64,000 nt of DNA from Aminithiophilus ramosus (lineage in GTDB: Bacteria > Synergistota > Synergistia > Synergistales > Aminithiophilaceae): NCBI RefSeq assembly GCF_018069705.1, contig NZ_CP072943.1, positions 744,001-808,000 on the forward strand, written 5' to 3'. The translations under genes were made by a program, and so were the position numbers. Shown here in pieces: positions 1 through 9,891 of the stretch. Position 1 is the stretch's first letter, and each line of letters begins with the position of its first letter. Below the pieces are notes generated by a model. It saw only the letters and a list, made by a program, of their open reading frames with translations. It was not told where the DNA came from and ran no database searches.

Positions 1-909
1 GCCGATCTGGGGACCGCCGAGAAGCTTGTCGCCCGAGAAGGTAACGATATCGACACCGTCCATGAGGCAACGGCGAACGGTGGGCTCTCCCTCCAAGCCC
101 CCGGCGGAGAGGTCGGCCAAGACGCCGCTGCCTAAATCCTCGTAGAGGATCAGTTCTTTCTCTCGGGCCAGGGCAGCCAGCTCCTCCCTGGAGGTCTCGG
201 CGTGAAAACCGACGAGACGATAGTTGGAGGGATGAACCTTGAGAAGAAGAGCCGTCTCGGCCGTGAGCGCCCTTTCGTAATCGGACAGGCCTGTCCGATT
301 CGTCGTCCCCACCTCGACCATTTTCGTCCCCGAAAAGGCCATGATATCCGGAATGCGGAACGAACCGCCTATTTCAACAAGCTCCCCGCGAGAGACAAGG
401 CTCTCTTTCCCTGCGGCCAGTGCCGAAAGGACGAGGAGAACGGCGCCGGCGTTGTTGTTGACGACCAACGCCGCATCGGCGCCCGTGACCTGACAGAGAA
501 GCCATTCAACATGGTCGCTGCGGTGGCCTCGCTCCCCCTCCTCAAGGCGGTATTCCAGGTTGCAGTAACGCTCTCCCGTCGCGACAACGGCCTCCAGGGC
601 CTCCCGGGGGAGAACCGAGCGCCCCAGGTTGGTGTGGACGACGACGCCCGTGGCGTTGACGACGGGGCGAAGACTGGAATAGGCCTTCGCACGAAGACGA
701 CGGCAGGTCTCTTGCTCGATCCCTTCGACGTCGATCCCCTCTTCGTCGCCCATTCTCAGACGTCTGCGGACTTCGCCGATGACATCGGCGAAGACGGACT
801 TGATAGCCTCTCGCCCGAGAAGGGCTTCCATCTCTCCGACCCAGGAACGGGACAGAAGTTCGTCCATGGAGGGAATCTGCCTCAGGAGGTTGCGGATTTC
901 GTCACGCAC
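1..909 (-). CDS. selA: L-seryl-tRNA(Sec) selenium transferase, C-terminal part beyond the window
   Basis: PLP enzyme that turns seryl-tRNA(Sec) into selenocysteinyl-tRNA(Sec) with selenophosphate. The frame is open to the left edge, so only the first 303 codons are seen. The family motif VNATGVVVHTNLGRSVL is in the N-terminal third, and the PLP-lysine motif FSGDKLLGG is at the edge. With the GTG start at 909 the lysine is residue 295, the E. coli SelA number. This GTG follows GAGAGGGTGAG and gives an N-terminus (RQIPSMDELL near residue 10) of family length. An in-frame ATG at 981 lacks a ribosome site. Divergent from pncA; yedF nearby fits selenium use. Confidence 0.93.
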   Translation of the reverse strand, partial: MRDEIRNLLRQIPSMDELLSRSWVGEMEALLGREAIKSVFADVIGEVRRRLRMGDEEGIDVEGIEQETCRRLRAKAYSSLRPVVNATGVVVHTNLGRSVLPREALEAVVATGERYCNLEYRLEEGERGHRSDHVEWLLCQVTGADAALVVNNNAGAVLLVLSALAAGKESLVSRGELVEIGGSFRIPDIMAFSGTKMVEVGTTNRTGLSDYERALTAETALLLKVHPSNYRLVGFHAETSREELAALAREKELILYEDLGSGVLADLSAGGLEGEPTVRRCLMDGVDIVTFSGDKLLGGPQIG

Positions 910-1017
910 AATCTCACCCTCTCGATCATTTTTCGATTCGTTCCGACGGTACCTCTCTACATCCGGGAAAGATTTCGACATGCCCAGCCGCTATAATTCT
1001 TTATGGAGGTGATAGAC

Positions 1018-1599
1018 ATGAACGCCATCTGCGCCAGAGACGCCCTTCTCGTCGTCGACATCCAGAACGACTTCTGCTCCGGAGGGTCGCTTGCCGTCGG
1101 CGAAGGGGAATCCATCATTCCCGTCGTCAACGGACTCATCGAGCGTTTTCAGGCCGTCGGCGCTCCCGTCGTCTACAGCCGCGACTGGCACCCCGTCGAT
1201 CACGGCAGCTTCGCCGCCCAAGGCGGTCCCTGGCCGCCCCACTGCGTCGCGGGAACGCGGGGAGCCGCCTTCCACAACGCCCTTCGCGTCGATCTCCACC
1301 CTTGGATCATCGACAAGGCGACGGGGCACGACGAGGCACTGTCCAATTTCGACGGCACCGATCTGGCCGATAAGCTCCGAGCCCGAAATATCGGGCGCGT
1401 CTTCGTCGTCGGACTCGCCACGGATTATTGCGTTCGGGCCACGGCCCTCGATGCCCTCGCCCTGGGCTTCGAAACCGTTGTCGTCACCGACGCGGTCCGA
1501 GCCGTCGAGGTCAGAGGGGGAGACGGCAGAAGAGCTCTTGACGAGATCGCCGCCGCAGGAGGAAACCTCATCGACTCGGCGGCCCTTCCTCTTTCCTGA
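1018..1599 (+). CDS. pncA: Nicotinamidase (isochorismatase-like hydrolase)
   Basis: Hydrolyses nicotinamide to nicotinate in NAD salvage; cytosolic, 193 aa. Visible triad candidates are Asp14 (LLVVDIQNDFC), Lys100 and Cys138 in GLATDYCVRATALDA, which also carries the cis-peptide region. The metal-site-like RDWHPVDH follows near residues 55-62. The start is the ATG at 1018 because GGAGGTGATAG (1005-1015) sits ahead of it; the ATG at 1003 would include this ribosome site. A TATAAT at 992-997 may be the -10, without a good -35, which would leave a very short leader. Followed after 28 bases by yedF. Confidence 0.9.
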   Translation: MNAICARDALLVVDIQNDFCSGGSLAVGEGESIIPVVNGLIERFQAVGAPVVYSRDWHPVDHGSFAAQGGPWPPHCVAGTRGAAFHNALRVDLHPWIIDKATGHDEALSNFDGTDLADKLRARNIGRVFVVGLATDYCVRATALDALALGFETVVVTDAVRAVEVRGGDGRRALDEIAAAGGNLIDSAALPLS

Positions 1600-1627
1600 A
1601 AAGCCGCCTCACGAAAGGAGCCGATCC

Positions 1628-2212
1628 GTGGTGAAAAACATCGATGCCCGGGGGCAGGCCTGCCCCAAGCCAGTCATGATGGCCAAGGCCGCAATCGACG
1701 AAGGGGCCCGGGCCCTGACGATCTCCGTCGACAACTCCGTTTCTGCGGCCAACGTGACCCGTTTCCTGACCAAACAGGGATGGACGACGGAAGAGAGCGG
1801 CCAGGCGCCCGAAATCGTCCTCAAAAGCCGAAAAGGAGAAGGCGCCGAAGAGAGGATTCGGGAAGGGACCCTCGACGACCAATCCCTTCTCATCGCCAAA
1901 GCGACTCTGGGCGGCGACGACCAGGTCCTCGGAGAAGCGCTCATGAAGGCCTTCCTGGGTACGGTGGCCCAAAGGGAGCGGCCACCGAAGACGATCGCCC
2001 TCATGAACAAAGGCGTGCTGCTCTCCCTGAAAAGCCATTCGGCCCACGAAAGCCTCGAGGCCCTTCGGGACCGAGGAACGGCGGTCCTCGTCTGCGGCAC
2101 CTGCGCCAACCATTTCGGCATCGCCGACGCCGTCGCCGTCGGTATCCTCTCCAACATGTTCGAAATCACCGAGGCCCTCATGGCGGCCTCGCGCCAGCTC
2201 TGTCTCGGCTGA
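1628..2212 (+). CDS. yedF: Selenium metabolism protein YedF (TusA-like plus DsrE-like domains)
   Basis: 194-aa two-domain protein. Residues 1-75 are a TusA/SirA-like fold with the sulfur or selenium carrier cysteine in DARGQACPKPV (Cys12). The C-terminal half resembles DsrE-type domains and has VLVCGTCANHF near residues 155-165. The family is known from genomes that use selenium, as a supposed selenium carrier; its exact role is not settled. Starts at GTG 1628 with AAAGGAG at 1614-1620; the next codon is also GTG. It lies 28 bases behind pncA and converges on the 191-aa gene with a 14-base gap. Confidence 0.85.
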   Translation: MVKNIDARGQACPKPVMMAKAAIDEGARALTISVDNSVSAANVTRFLTKQGWTTEESGQAPEIVLKSRKGEGAEERIREGTLDDQSLLIAKATLGGDDQVLGEALMKAFLGTVAQRERPPKTIALMNKGVLLSLKSHSAHESLEALRDRGTAVLVCGTCANHFGIADAVAVGILSNMFEITEALMAASRQLCLG

Positions 2213-2226
2213 AACAGACAAGGGAG

Positions 2227-2802
2227 TCAGTCGACGTCAACCAAAGGCCCTTCCTCCCGGCGATGAGGCAGGGAGCGGAGGACCATCGCAAACAGACGAA
2301 ACCAGGCCTCCTCCGTCGGCAGAAAAGGGTCGATCAGAGCGGAGTCCTCTACGACCGGAAGGTACACGACGGAGAGCCCCCCGTCGAAGACATCCTGGCA
2401 GGCCACCTCGACGTCTTCGGAGAAAAGGATCACCCAGCCGGGAAGGACAAGGCCGATGATGCCCCAACGTCGCTCCGACGGATCGAGGAGCCGCTCTCGA
2501 AGGGAAGGGGACGCCTCTCCTCTCTCTCGCAGCGAGGCCAAAGCCCCCTCCACCTCCTCGCCGCAGAGAAGGGCCAGAGGGGAACTCTCGCCCAAAGAGG
2601 CGTAAAGGCGAAGCGGCCCCCGCAGCGGAGAACCGACGGCAGCATCCAGGAAGCGGAGGGCCGGAAGGAGATCGTCACCGACGGTCCGGGCGTAGCCCGG
2701 GCCGTCGGGAAGGGCCTCTCGAAAGGGTTCAGCGAGAGAGAGAAGGAGCCACTGAAAAAACGCCTCCGAATCTCCGTCAACGTCGAAAATTTTCCACTTC
2801 AC
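2227..2802 (-). CDS. Unknown 191-aa protein coupled to hemW
   Basis: No family recognised. Soluble, acidic, leucine-rich, with no signal peptide and no cysteine cluster; the middle contains a hydrophobic strand pattern (WGIIGLVLPGWVILF, around residues 112-126). It starts at GTG 2802, eight bases after TAGGAGG, and the TAG of that site is the hemW stop, so translation is almost surely coupled to hemW. Codon usage is like its neighbours. It is the last gene of lepA-hemW-orf. Function not assigned. Confidence 0.75.
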   Translation of the reverse strand: MKWKIFDVDGDSEAFFQWLLLSLAEPFREALPDGPGYARTVGDDLLPALRFLDAAVGSPLRGPLRLYASLGESSPLALLCGEEVEGALASLRERGEASPSLRERLLDPSERRWGIIGLVLPGWVILFSEDVEVACQDVFDGGLSVVYLPVVEDSALIDPFLPTEEAWFRLFAMVLRSLPHRREEGPLVDVD

Positions 2803-2813
2803 CGCGACGCCTC

Positions 2814-3983
2814 CTACAGAAAACGTTCCCAGATCGCGTTGGCCACCCGCATTCCCTTCGCGGAGAGGGCCAGGCTCTCGTCGGTGACGGCGAAAAGGCC
2901 ATCGGGCAACCCTTTGAGAGCGTCCAGGACCGTCTCCAGAGCTGCCTTTCCGTAACGTCGGGCGAAAAGGCGAAAGGGGATTCCCCAAGCCGTCCTCAGG
3001 GCGAGAAGGGCTGCCTCCCGGAAAGCTCTTTCGGGCAAAAGACATTCGCCCGCGGAAAGAGGCAGCCGCCCTTCGGCCACTTCGCCGAGATAGCCCCCCA
3101 GATCATCGACGTTGCCGTAGCGCCTCTCGCGACAGAAACCCCAGGCTCCGGGACCGATGGCAAGAAGGGGCGAGCGGATCCAGTAGGCCAGGTTGTGGCG
3201 GCTCCAACGGCGATTGCGGGCGAAGCTGGCGATTTCGTACTGGAAAAAGCCTCGCGAGGCCAAATACCATTGGGCCCAGCGGTAGAAGGGGTAGCCCGAG
3301 GTCCTCCCTCCCGGCGGCGAATCGGCCCAGGCCGATCCCTCCTCGAGGGTCAGGTCGTAAAGGGAGAGATGGTCCATCCCGAAGGCCAGAACCTCCCTCA
3401 GAGTCCGGTGCCACCCCTTCAGGGTCTGACCGGGCAGGTTGAACATGAGATCGGCGCTGAAGGCCAACCCCGAGGCAGCCAGGGCCGCCAGAGACTCTCG
3501 GGCCCCCCTCCCGTCGTGAAGGCGGCCCAGAAGACGCAGCTCGTCGTCGTCGAGGCTCTGGACCCCCAGACTGACGCGCGTCACCCGCCATTCTCCCCAA
3601 AGGCGAAGATGGAAGGCACGCAGCGACTCGGGATTGGCCTCGACAGTCACCTCCGCCGTCCGATCGAAGGAGAAGGCCCCCTCCAGCAGCGAGATGAGGA
3701 GCTCCCACTGCCTCCGATCAAGAAGCGTCGGCGTGCCGCCTCCGATGTAGAGAGAACGCAGAGGCGGCAAGAAGCCGGAACGATCCTTCCAGAGAACGAT
3801 CTCGTTCCTGAGGCCTTCCAGGCAGGCATCGATCTCTCCCCTTCGGGGAACGACGCTGTAGAAGGCACAGTAGGGACACTTGCGGCGGCAAAAAGGAAGA
3901 TGGACGTAGAGGGAAAGCGTCGATAGCCCGCTGAAAGAGAGGGCCTCGGACGCCGCGTCCTCACTCGCCATCGCTGCTGACAT
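2814..3983 (-). CDS. hemW: Radical SAM protein HemW (heme chaperone / HemN-like)
   Basis: 389-aa radical SAM protein. The cluster motif CRRKCPYC gives Cys32, Cys36 and Cys39; the glycine motif YIGGGTPT follows. HNLAYW near residue 260 is the heme-binding signature that separates HemW from true coproporphyrinogen dehydrogenase HemN. The known role is heme binding and transfer, not decarboxylation. Its N-terminus overlaps the lepA 3' end by 23 bases. The start is uncertain: ATG 3983 and ATG 3971 both lack a clear ribosome site. The pairing lepA-hemW is common in bacteria. No classical heme-branch gene is in the window, so its partner here is unclear. Confidence 0.9.
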   Translation of the reverse strand: MSAAMASEDAASEALSFSGLSTLSLYVHLPFCRRKCPYCAFYSVVPRRGEIDACLEGLRNEIVLWKDRSGFLPPLRSLYIGGGTPTLLDRRQWELLISLLEGAFSFDRTAEVTVEANPESLRAFHLRLWGEWRVTRVSLGVQSLDDDELRLLGRLHDGRGARESLAALAASGLAFSADLMFNLPGQTLKGWHRTLREVLAFGMDHLSLYDLTLEEGSAWADSPPGGRTSGYPFYRWAQWYLASRGFFQYEIASFARNRRWSRHNLAYWIRSPLLAIGPGAWGFCRERRYGNVDDLGGYLGEVAEGRLPLSAGECLLPERAFREAALLALRTAWGIPFRLFARRYGKAALETVLDALKGLPDGLFAVTDESLALSAKGMRVANAIWERFL

Positions 3984-5769
3984 CCAGAAAGGCCAGGAAG
4001 GCCTCCTGAGGGACGGAGACGCGGCCGATCTGCTTCATCCGCTTCTTGCCCTCCTTCTGCTTCTCCAGGAGCTTGCGCTTGCGGGTGATGTCACCGCCGT
4101 AACACTTGGCCAGGACATCCTTGCGAAGCGGCTTGACGTTTTGGCGAACGATGACGCGTTTGCCGACGGCGGCCTGAATGGGAATCTCGAAGAGCTGTCT
4201 CGGGATAAGCTCCTTCAGTTTGCGGACGACGGTCTGACCCCGATGGTAGGAGGCATCGCGGTGGCAGATGAAGGAAAAGGCGTCGACGGGCTCCTCGTTG
4301 AGAAGGACGTCGACTTTGACGAGATCGGCGGCCTGAAAGCCTCGCTGTTCGTAATCGAGAGAGGCATAGCCTCTCGTGACCGACTTGAGGCGATCGTGGA
4401 AATCGATGATAAACTCCGCCAAAGGGAGATCGTAAACGAGGCGAACCCGCTCCGGCGTGATGTAATCCATGGAGACGAAGGCACCGCGACGATCCTGACA
4501 GAGCTGCATCGTCTTGCCCACGTAATCGGTGGGGACGAAGGTCGTGATGCGGATCAGAGGTTCGCGGATCTCCTCGACGCGGGAGATCTCGGGCAGATCG
4601 GCAGGGTTGTGAATCTCCTGGATTTCGCCGTCGGTTCTGAGGATGTGGTAGACGACGTTGGGCGCCGTCGCGACCAGCTCGACGTCGAACTCCCTCTGGA
4701 GACGCTCCTTGGCGATGTCCATGTGGAGAAGGCCCAGGAAGCCGCAGCGGAAGCCGAAACCCAGAGCCGTCGACGTCTCGGGCTCGAAGAAAAGGGAGGA
4801 ATCGTTGAGCTGAAGTTTTTCGAGGGCCTCGCGGAGCTGGGGATAATCTTCGCGCTCGATGGGGTAGAAACCGCAGAAGACGACGGGCTTGATCTTCCTG
4901 TAGCCCGGCAGAGGCGACTGGGCCGGAGCGCGGCTGTCGGTGACGGTATCGCCCACATGGGCTTCGGTGAGGCTCTTGATGTTGGCGACGACGTAGCCGA
5001 CCTCGCCCGCTCCCAGCTCCTCGACAGGCTCCATCTGAGGACGGAAGACGCCGATCTCCTCGATCTGGTAGTTCAGTCCCGTCGCCATGAAGGTCACGGC
5101 CTGCCCCGTCCTCACGACGCCGTTGAAGACGCGAACGTAACAGATGACGCCTTTATAATTGTCGTATACGGAATCGAAAATCAGGGCCTGTAGGGGGGAC
5201 TCCCTCCTTCCCGAGGGCGCGGGCACCAGGGAGACGATGGCCTCAAGGATCTCGCCGATGCCCTTCCCCTCCTTGGCGCTGGCCAGGATGGCTTCGGAGG
5301 CGTCGATGCCGACGACCTCTTCGATTTCCCCCCTGACGACGTCGGGCTGAGCCGAGGGAAGATCGATCTTGTTGATGACGGGAATGATCGCCAGCCCCTG
5401 ATCGACGGCAAGGTAGGCGTTGGCCACCGTCTGGGCCTCGACGCCCTGGGCGGCATCGACGACGAGCACGGCCCCATCGGAGGCGGCCAGAGATCTCGAG
5501 ACTTCGTAAGAAAAGTCCACATGGCCCGGCGTATCGATCAGGTTCAGGACGTAATCGACACCCTCCCTGCTTCTGTAATTCATGCGAACGGGGACGAGCT
5601 TGATCGTGATGCCCCGCTCCCGCTCCAGTTCGAGATTATCCAGAAGCTGCTGGCGCATCTTCCGGTCCTCGACGGTATGTGTCACCTCGAGAAGGCGATC
5701 GGCGAGGGTGGACTTGCCGTGATCGACGTGGGCGATGATGCTGAAATTGCGGATCCGTCTGGTCTCCAT
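3961..5769 (-). CDS. lepA: Elongation factor 4 (ribosome back-translocation GTPase)
   Basis: 602-aa translational GTPase, full family length. G1 [14 protein letters not shown] is near residue 14, G3 DTPGHVDF near 80 and G4 NKIDLP near 133, followed by EF-G-like domains and the LepA C-terminal domain with [20 protein letters not shown]. It acts on stalled or mis-translocated ribosomes. ATG 5769 follows AAAGGAG. First gene of lepA-hemW-orf, behind a well-formed promoter at 5807-5835. Confidence 0.98.
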   Translation of the reverse strand: METRRIRNFSIIAHVDHGKSTLADRLLEVTHTVEDRKMRQQLLDNLELERERGITIKLVPVRMNYRSREGVDYVLNLIDTPGHVDFSYEVSRSLAASDGAVLVVDAAQGVEAQTVANAYLAVDQGLAIIPVINKIDLPSAQPDVVRGEIEEVVGIDASEAILASAKEGKGIGEILEAIVSLVPAPSGRRESPLQALIFDSVYDNYKGVICYVRVFNGVVRTGQAVTFMATGLNYQIEEIGVFRPQMEPVEELGAGEVGYVVANIKSLTEAHVGDTVTDSRAPAQSPLPGYRKIKPVVFCGFYPIEREDYPQLREALEKLQLNDSSLFFEPETSTALGFGFRCGFLGLLHMDIAKERLQREFDVELVATAPNVVYHILRTDGEIQEIHNPADLPEISRVEEIREPLIRITTFVPTDYVGKTMQLCQDRRGAFVSMDYITPERVRLVYDLPLAEFIIDFHDRLKSVTRGYASLDYEQRGFQAADLVKVDVLLNEEPVDAFSFICHRDASYHRGQTVVRKLKELIPRQLFEIPIQAAVGKRVIVRQNVKPLRKDVLAKCYGGDITRKRKLLEKQKEGKKRMKQIGRVSVPQEAFLAFLDVSSDGE

Positions 5770-5806
5770 GGAAAACTCCTTTGTCGTGTCGTAGGACAGT
5801 GAACCT

Positions 5807-5835
5807 ATTTTAGCCGACAGCTCCGACGCTGTCAG
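5807..5835 (-). promoter_or_regulatory. lepA promoter, with inverted repeat over the -35
   Basis: On the minus strand CTGACA (5835-5830), a 17-base spacer and TAAAAT (5812-5807) lie about 40 bases before the lepA ATG. The spacer and -35 contain the inverted repeat GACAGC-6-GCTGTC (plus-strand 5815-5832), which could be an operator; this is inference. Confidence 0.6.
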
Positions 5836-6011
5836 TTCCCTTCTGGGGATTGCCCTTCAGGCAGACCGACGAAGAAGGAGGAGAAAGCGCCCTCAAGGAA
5901 GACGTCTCCGGCGATTCCAAGGGCTGTCGCCCGAAGGAGGAGGAAGGCCGGGAGAGGCGAGACCGATCCTCAAAATCGGACAGAGTCACGGCCCCGATCC
6001 GCCATAAGACT

Positions 6012-6040
6012 TGACATTTTCTATATGCAGACACACAATG
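6012..6040 (+). promoter_or_regulatory. purC operon promoter
   Basis: TTGACA (6012-6017), 17-base spacer, CACAAT (6035-6040), with purC starting 37 bases later. The rest of the 307-base lepA-purC gap is purine-rich and holds no gene. I see no purine-riboswitch core and no obvious PurR-box pair, so control of the operon cannot be read from the sequence. Confidence 0.6.
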
Positions 6041-6076
6041 TAAGTATCTTTTCCGATCAACGGGAGGCGCTTGAAG

Positions 6077-6799
6077 ATGACTTGGGAGAAAGGCGACTTT
6101 CTTTATGAAGGCAAGGCCAAAAAAGTCTGGAAGACCGGCGATCCGAAGGTCTACATCATTGAATACAAAGATCACCTGACGGCTTTCAACGCCGAAAAGA
6201 AGGCCACGCTGGAGGGAAAGGGAAGGCTCAACAACGAGATCAGCGCCTACCTGCTCGCTCACTTGGCCGCTCGGGGCGTGCCCACGCACTTCGTCGAACG
6301 CATCGACGAACGGCACCAGGCCGTCAGGGCCGTGACGATCATCCCTCTCGAGGTCGTCGTCCGCAACGTGACGACGGGCTCCCTCTGCAAACGCCTCGGC
6401 GTCGAGGAGGGGATGGAGCTTCCACGCCCGCTTCTCGAACTCTACCTCAAAGACGACGCCCTTGGCGATCCTCTCGTCACAGACGACCACGCGCTCCTCT
6501 TCGGCTGGGCGACGGAAGAGGAGCTGGCGACCCTCAAGGCCATCACCCTCGAAGTCAACGATCTTCTCCGCGCTCTTTTCCGCGACCTCTCCATCGTGCT
6601 CGTCGATTTCAAACTCGAGTTCGGCCGCACCGCCGAGGGAGATCTCGTTCTCGCCGACGAGATTTCGCCCGACACCTGCCGCTTCTGGGACCTCGCCACA
6701 GGCGATCGTCTCGACAAGGACCGCTTCCGCAAGGACCTGGGCGATGTCCTCGGCGCTTACCGGGAGATCTGGCGCCGACTCTCCACGAGGGAGGCCTAA
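6077..6799 (+). CDS. purC: SAICAR synthetase (phosphoribosylaminoimidazole-succinocarboxamide synthase)
   Basis: Joins CAIR and aspartate with ATP to SAICAR. 240 aa, normal length. The N-terminal LYEGKAKKV and the signature LEFGRTAEGDLVLADEISPD near residue 182 are clear. Start is ATG 6077, nine bases after GGAGG; a TTG at 6071 is too close to that site. First gene of the ten-gene purine operon. Confidence 0.97.
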   Translation: MTWEKGDFLYEGKAKKVWKTGDPKVYIIEYKDHLTAFNAEKKATLEGKGRLNNEISAYLLAHLAARGVPTHFVERIDERHQAVRAVTIIPLEVVVRNVTTGSLCKRLGVEEGMELPRPLLELYLKDDALGDPLVTDDHALLFGWATEEELATLKAITLEVNDLLRALFRDLSIVLVDFKLEFGRTAEGDLVLADEISPDTCRFWDLATGDRLDKDRFRKDLGDVLGAYREIWRRLSTREA

Positions 6800-6801
6800 C
6801 G

Positions 6802-7053
6802 ATGCTTTTCGACGTGGCGATCACCATCTCTCTCAAAAAGGGAGTCCTCGACACTCAGGGCAAGGCCGTAGCCGCCTCTCTCCACGGGATGGGTTACGAG
6901 ACCCTTAAGGAGATCCGCGTGGGACGCTTCGTCGAAGCCGTCGTGGAAGCTCCCGATTCCGTTCAGGCCCGCTCCCTGGCCGCAGGACTCTGCGACGACC
7001 TTCTCGTCAACGATCTCATCGAAGAGAGCCGTATCGAGGTCAAGAGCCGATGA
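6802..7053 (+). CDS. purS: Phosphoribosylformylglycinamidine synthase, PurS subunit
   Basis: 83-aa small subunit of the three-part FGAM synthase found outside the purL-fusion type. It carries the typical [12 protein letters not shown] near the N-terminus and the central [12 protein letters not shown] strand. PurS bridges PurL and PurQ for ammonia channelling. Two bases behind purC, and its stop overlaps the purQ start (ATGA). Confidence 0.96.
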   Translation: MLFDVAITISLKKGVLDTQGKAVAASLHGMGYETLKEIRVGRFVEAVVEAPDSVQARSLAAGLCDDLLVNDLIEESRIEVKSR

Positions 7054-7742
7054 AGGCCACTGTCGTCGCCTTTCCCGGCAGCAACTGCGACGACGACGTC
7101 GTCCACGCCATAAAAACCGTACTGGCCGTTCCGGTCGTCAAGGTCTGGCACCTCGACCCTCTCCCCGAAGCCGATCTCGTCATCCTTCCCGGAGGATTTT
7201 CCTACGGAGACTACCTGCGCAGCGGCGCCATGGCGGCCCGTTCGCCCATCATGGGGGAAGTCGCCCGCCATGTCGAAAGGGGCGGACTCCTGCTGGGCAT
7301 CTGCAACGGCTTTCAGGTCCTCACCGAGGCCGGCCTCCTCCCCGGCGTTCTCCTGACCAACCGCCAACCGGGATTCATCTGCCGCCCCTGCACGGTCCGC
7401 GTCGAAAGAAACGATACGCCTTTCACGTGTCTTCTCACGAAAGGACAGGTCGTCAATTTCCCCATCGCCCACAACGAGGGACGCTACTATCTGCCGGAAG
7501 AGGATCTCCGCCGTGTCGAAGAAAACGGCCAGGTCCTTTTCCGCTACTGCAGCGCCGCGGGAGAGACGGGCGAGCCCTTCAACCCCAACGGAGCGGCCCA
7601 TCACATCGCCGGACTCCTCTCGAAAAGGGGGAACGTTCTGGGGCTCATGCCCCATCCGGAGCGGACCTCCGAGGCCGTCCTGGGCGGCGACGATGGCGTT
7701 CTCTTCTGGAAATCCGTCGAGACCTGGATCGGGAGGCGCTAG
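7050..7742 (+). CDS. purQ: Phosphoribosylformylglycinamidine synthase, glutaminase subunit PurQ
   Basis: 230-aa class I glutamine amidotransferase giving ammonia to PurL. Starts with FPGSNCDDD. The nucleophile cysteine lies in [11 protein letters not shown] near residue 87, and the His-Glu part is in [10 protein letters not shown] near the C-terminus. Its start overlaps the purS stop by four bases, and purL follows two bases after its stop. Confidence 0.97.
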   Translation: MKATVVAFPGSNCDDDVVHAIKTVLAVPVVKVWHLDPLPEADLVILPGGFSYGDYLRSGAMAARSPIMGEVARHVERGGLLLGICNGFQVLTEAGLLPGVLLTNRQPGFICRPCTVRVERNDTPFTCLLTKGQVVNFPIAHNEGRYYLPEEDLRRVEENGQVLFRYCSAAGETGEPFNPNGAAHHIAGLLSKRGNVLGLMPHPERTSEAVLGGDDGVLFWKSVETWIGRR

Positions 7743-7744
7743 AG

Positions 7745-9889
7745 ATGGATTACCGCAAGGCCGGCCTCCGCAAGGAGGAGTACGAAAAAATCCGTTCCGC
7801 CCTGGGTCGAGAGCCCAGCGACTGCGAACTTCTCGTCATGGGCGTCATGTGGTCGGAACACTGCTGTTACAAGTCCTCCAAGCCCCTTCTGCGCCGTTTC
7901 CCCACGAAGGGCGAGGCCGTCGTCCAGGGACCGGGAGAGAACGCCGGCGTCGTCGACATCGGCGACGGATGGGGAGCGGCCTTCAAGGTCGAAAGCCACA
8001 ACCACCCCTCGGCTGTCGCGCCCTACCAGGGGGCGGCCACGGGCGTGGGCGGCATCATCCGCGACATTCTCGCCATGGGGGCCCGCCCCGTTGCCGCCAT
8101 GGACGGCCTCTGCTTCGGCGACGCCGACGATGCCAGGACAACGCGTCTGGCCCGGGGCATCGTCGCCGGCGTGGGCGGCTACGGCAACGCCGTGGGCGTG
8201 CCCACGGTGGGGGGGAAGACCCTCTTCGACAGGGTCTACAACGGCAACCCTCTCGTCAACGCCTTCTGCCTGGGAGTCGTCCGCCTCGACGGAATGGCCG
8301 TGGCCTCGACGGCCCGCCCGGGGCAGAAGGTCCTCCTCCTGGGGTCGGCAACGGGACGGGACGGCATCGCCGGAGCGGCCTTCGCCTCGACGGAGCTGGC
8401 CGATGACGGGAAAGCGAGCCGCCCCCAGATCCAGATCGGCGATCCCTTCGAGGAGAAACTGCTCATCGAGGCCTGTCTGGACCTTCACGAGGCGGGGCTC
8501 ATCGTGAGCATGCAGGACATGGGGGCCGCCGGCATCACCTCTTCGTCGAGCGAAATCGCCGCCCGAAGCGGCGTCGCCATCGACCTCGATCTCGACGCCG
8601 TTCCGCTGCGGGAGGCCGATATGGAGGCCTGGGAAATCCTCCTCTCCGAGTCTCAGGAGCGGATGCTCCTCATCGTTCTTCCCGAAAAGGTCGACGAGGT
8701 CCTCTTCAGGGCCAGGCGGTGGGGGCTGAGCTGTGCCGTCATCGGCGACGTGACGGCAGGTGACCGCTGGAGCGCCCGAAAAGACGGAAGCGTCGTCGCC
8801 TCCCTCCCCGCCTCCCTCATCGGGGAGGGAGCTCCCGAGATCCTCTGGCCCTCCGAAGAGCCCGCCGACCTGGAGGCCCGCTGGGCTTTCGGCCCCGAGG
8901 AGATGGATCTGCCCTCCGACTGGGCCGCCGAGACGAAACGACTCATGGCTTCGCCCAACCTGGCCGACAAGAGATGGATCTACGAAAGCTACGACTCCAT
9001 GGTCCGCCTGGGCACCGTGGCCGGTCCCGGCGGCCCCGTGAGCCTCCTCCGCATCAAGGAGAACGGGAACCTTCTCGCCCTGGCGATGGAGACCGACCCC
9101 TGGAAAACGGGCCTCGATCCCTACAGGGGGGGAGCCGAGACGGTGGCCCGCGCCCTCCGAGCCCTTGCCGTCGTCGGCGCCCGCCCCCTCGGTCTGACGG
9201 ATTGTCTCAATTACGCCTCGCCGGAAAAGCCGGAGCAGTTCTGGGAACTGGAGCAGTCCGTCCAGGGAATGGCCGATGCCTGTCGCGCCCTGAACTGCCC
9301 CGTCGTCTCGGGAAACGTGAGCCTCTACAACGAGACCTCGCAGAGCCGGATTCTCCCGACGCCTCTCGTGACGGCCGTCGGCCTCGTCGAGGGGACGCCC
9401 CTACGCTGGGGGCAATGGAAGAGGGGGGACCGCCTCTTCCTCGTCGGAACGATCGCCTCCTCCCTTGCCGGGAGCCAGTATCAGCTTCTCCGCCACGGCG
9501 CCTCTCGGGGGCGGCCTCTGCCTCTCTCTTTCGAGGCCGAAGCGTCCTTCGTATCCAAGGCCAGGGAGACGGCCCGTTCGGGACTGGCCCGTTCGGGACG
9601 GGCGCTCGCGGGAGGCGGCCTGGCTCTGGCCCTCGTCCGAGAAGCCGCCGCATCGGGAGAAGGGGCCATCGTCACCTTGTCCGTCCCCACACGCCCCGAT
9701 GTTCTCCTTTACGGAGAGGGAGGACCGAGAGCTCTTTACAGCGTGACGGCCGAAAAAGTCGAGGCCTTCGTCGATCTCTGGAGAGGCTTCCCCCTGCTGG
9801 AGATCGGCCTCGTCGGCGGCTCCGCCCTGCATGTTCGGGGGCTTTTCAGCCTCTCCTCCGCCGAAATCGGCCGCCGGGAGGGCCGTTAG
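7745..9889 (+). CDS. purL: Phosphoribosylformylglycinamidine synthase, large subunit PurL
   Basis: 714-aa short-type PurL that makes FGAM from FGAR with ammonia from Pur[13 protein letters not shown] near residue 35 and [11 protein letters not shown] (residues ~82-92, general acid/base His) are visible, then two AIRS-like halves. Its length and the presence of purS and purQ show the three-subunit form. ATG 7745 begins just after the purQ stop. Confidence 0.97.
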   Translation: MDYRKAGLRKEEYEKIRSALGREPSDCELLVMGVMWSEHCCYKSSKPLLRRFPTKGEAVVQGPGENAGVVDIGDGWGAAFKVESHNHPSAVAPYQGAATGVGGIIRDILAMGARPVAAMDGLCFGDADDARTTRLARGIVAGVGGYGNAVGVPTVGGKTLFDRVYNGNPLVNAFCLGVVRLDGMAVASTARPGQKVLLLGSATGRDGIAGAAFASTELADDGKASRPQIQIGDPFEEKLLIEACLDLHEAGLIVSMQDMGAAGITSSSSEIAARSGVAIDLDLDAVPLREADMEAWEILLSESQERMLLIVLPEKVDEVLFRARRWGLSCAVIGDVTAGDRWSARKDGSVVASLPASLIGEGAPEILWPSEEPADLEARWAFGPEEMDLPSDWAAETKRLMASPNLADKRWIYESYDSMVRLGTVAGPGGPVSLLRIKENGNLLALAMETDPWKTGLDPYRGGAETVARALRALAVVGARPLGLTDCLNYASPEKPEQFWELEQSVQGMADACRALNCPVVSGNVSLYNETSQSRILPTPLVTAVGLVEGTPLRWGQWKRGDRLFLVGTIASSLAGSQYQLLRHGASRGRPLPLSFEAEASFVSKARETARSGLARSGRALAGGGLALALVREAAASGEGAIVTLSVPTRPDVLLYGEGGPRALYSVTAEKVEAFVDLWRGFPLLEIGLVGGSALHVRGLFSLSSAEIGRREGR

Positions 9890-9891
9890 CC

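Noticed and set aside
1003-1017. Earlier ATG for pncA
   Set aside because: The codons from 1003 are the ribosome-binding site (GGAGGTGATAG) of the ATG at 1018.
6000-6076. Purine riboswitch or PurR box before purC
   Set aside because: No conserved purine-aptamer loops or paired PurBox repeats can be seen; only the promoter is supported.
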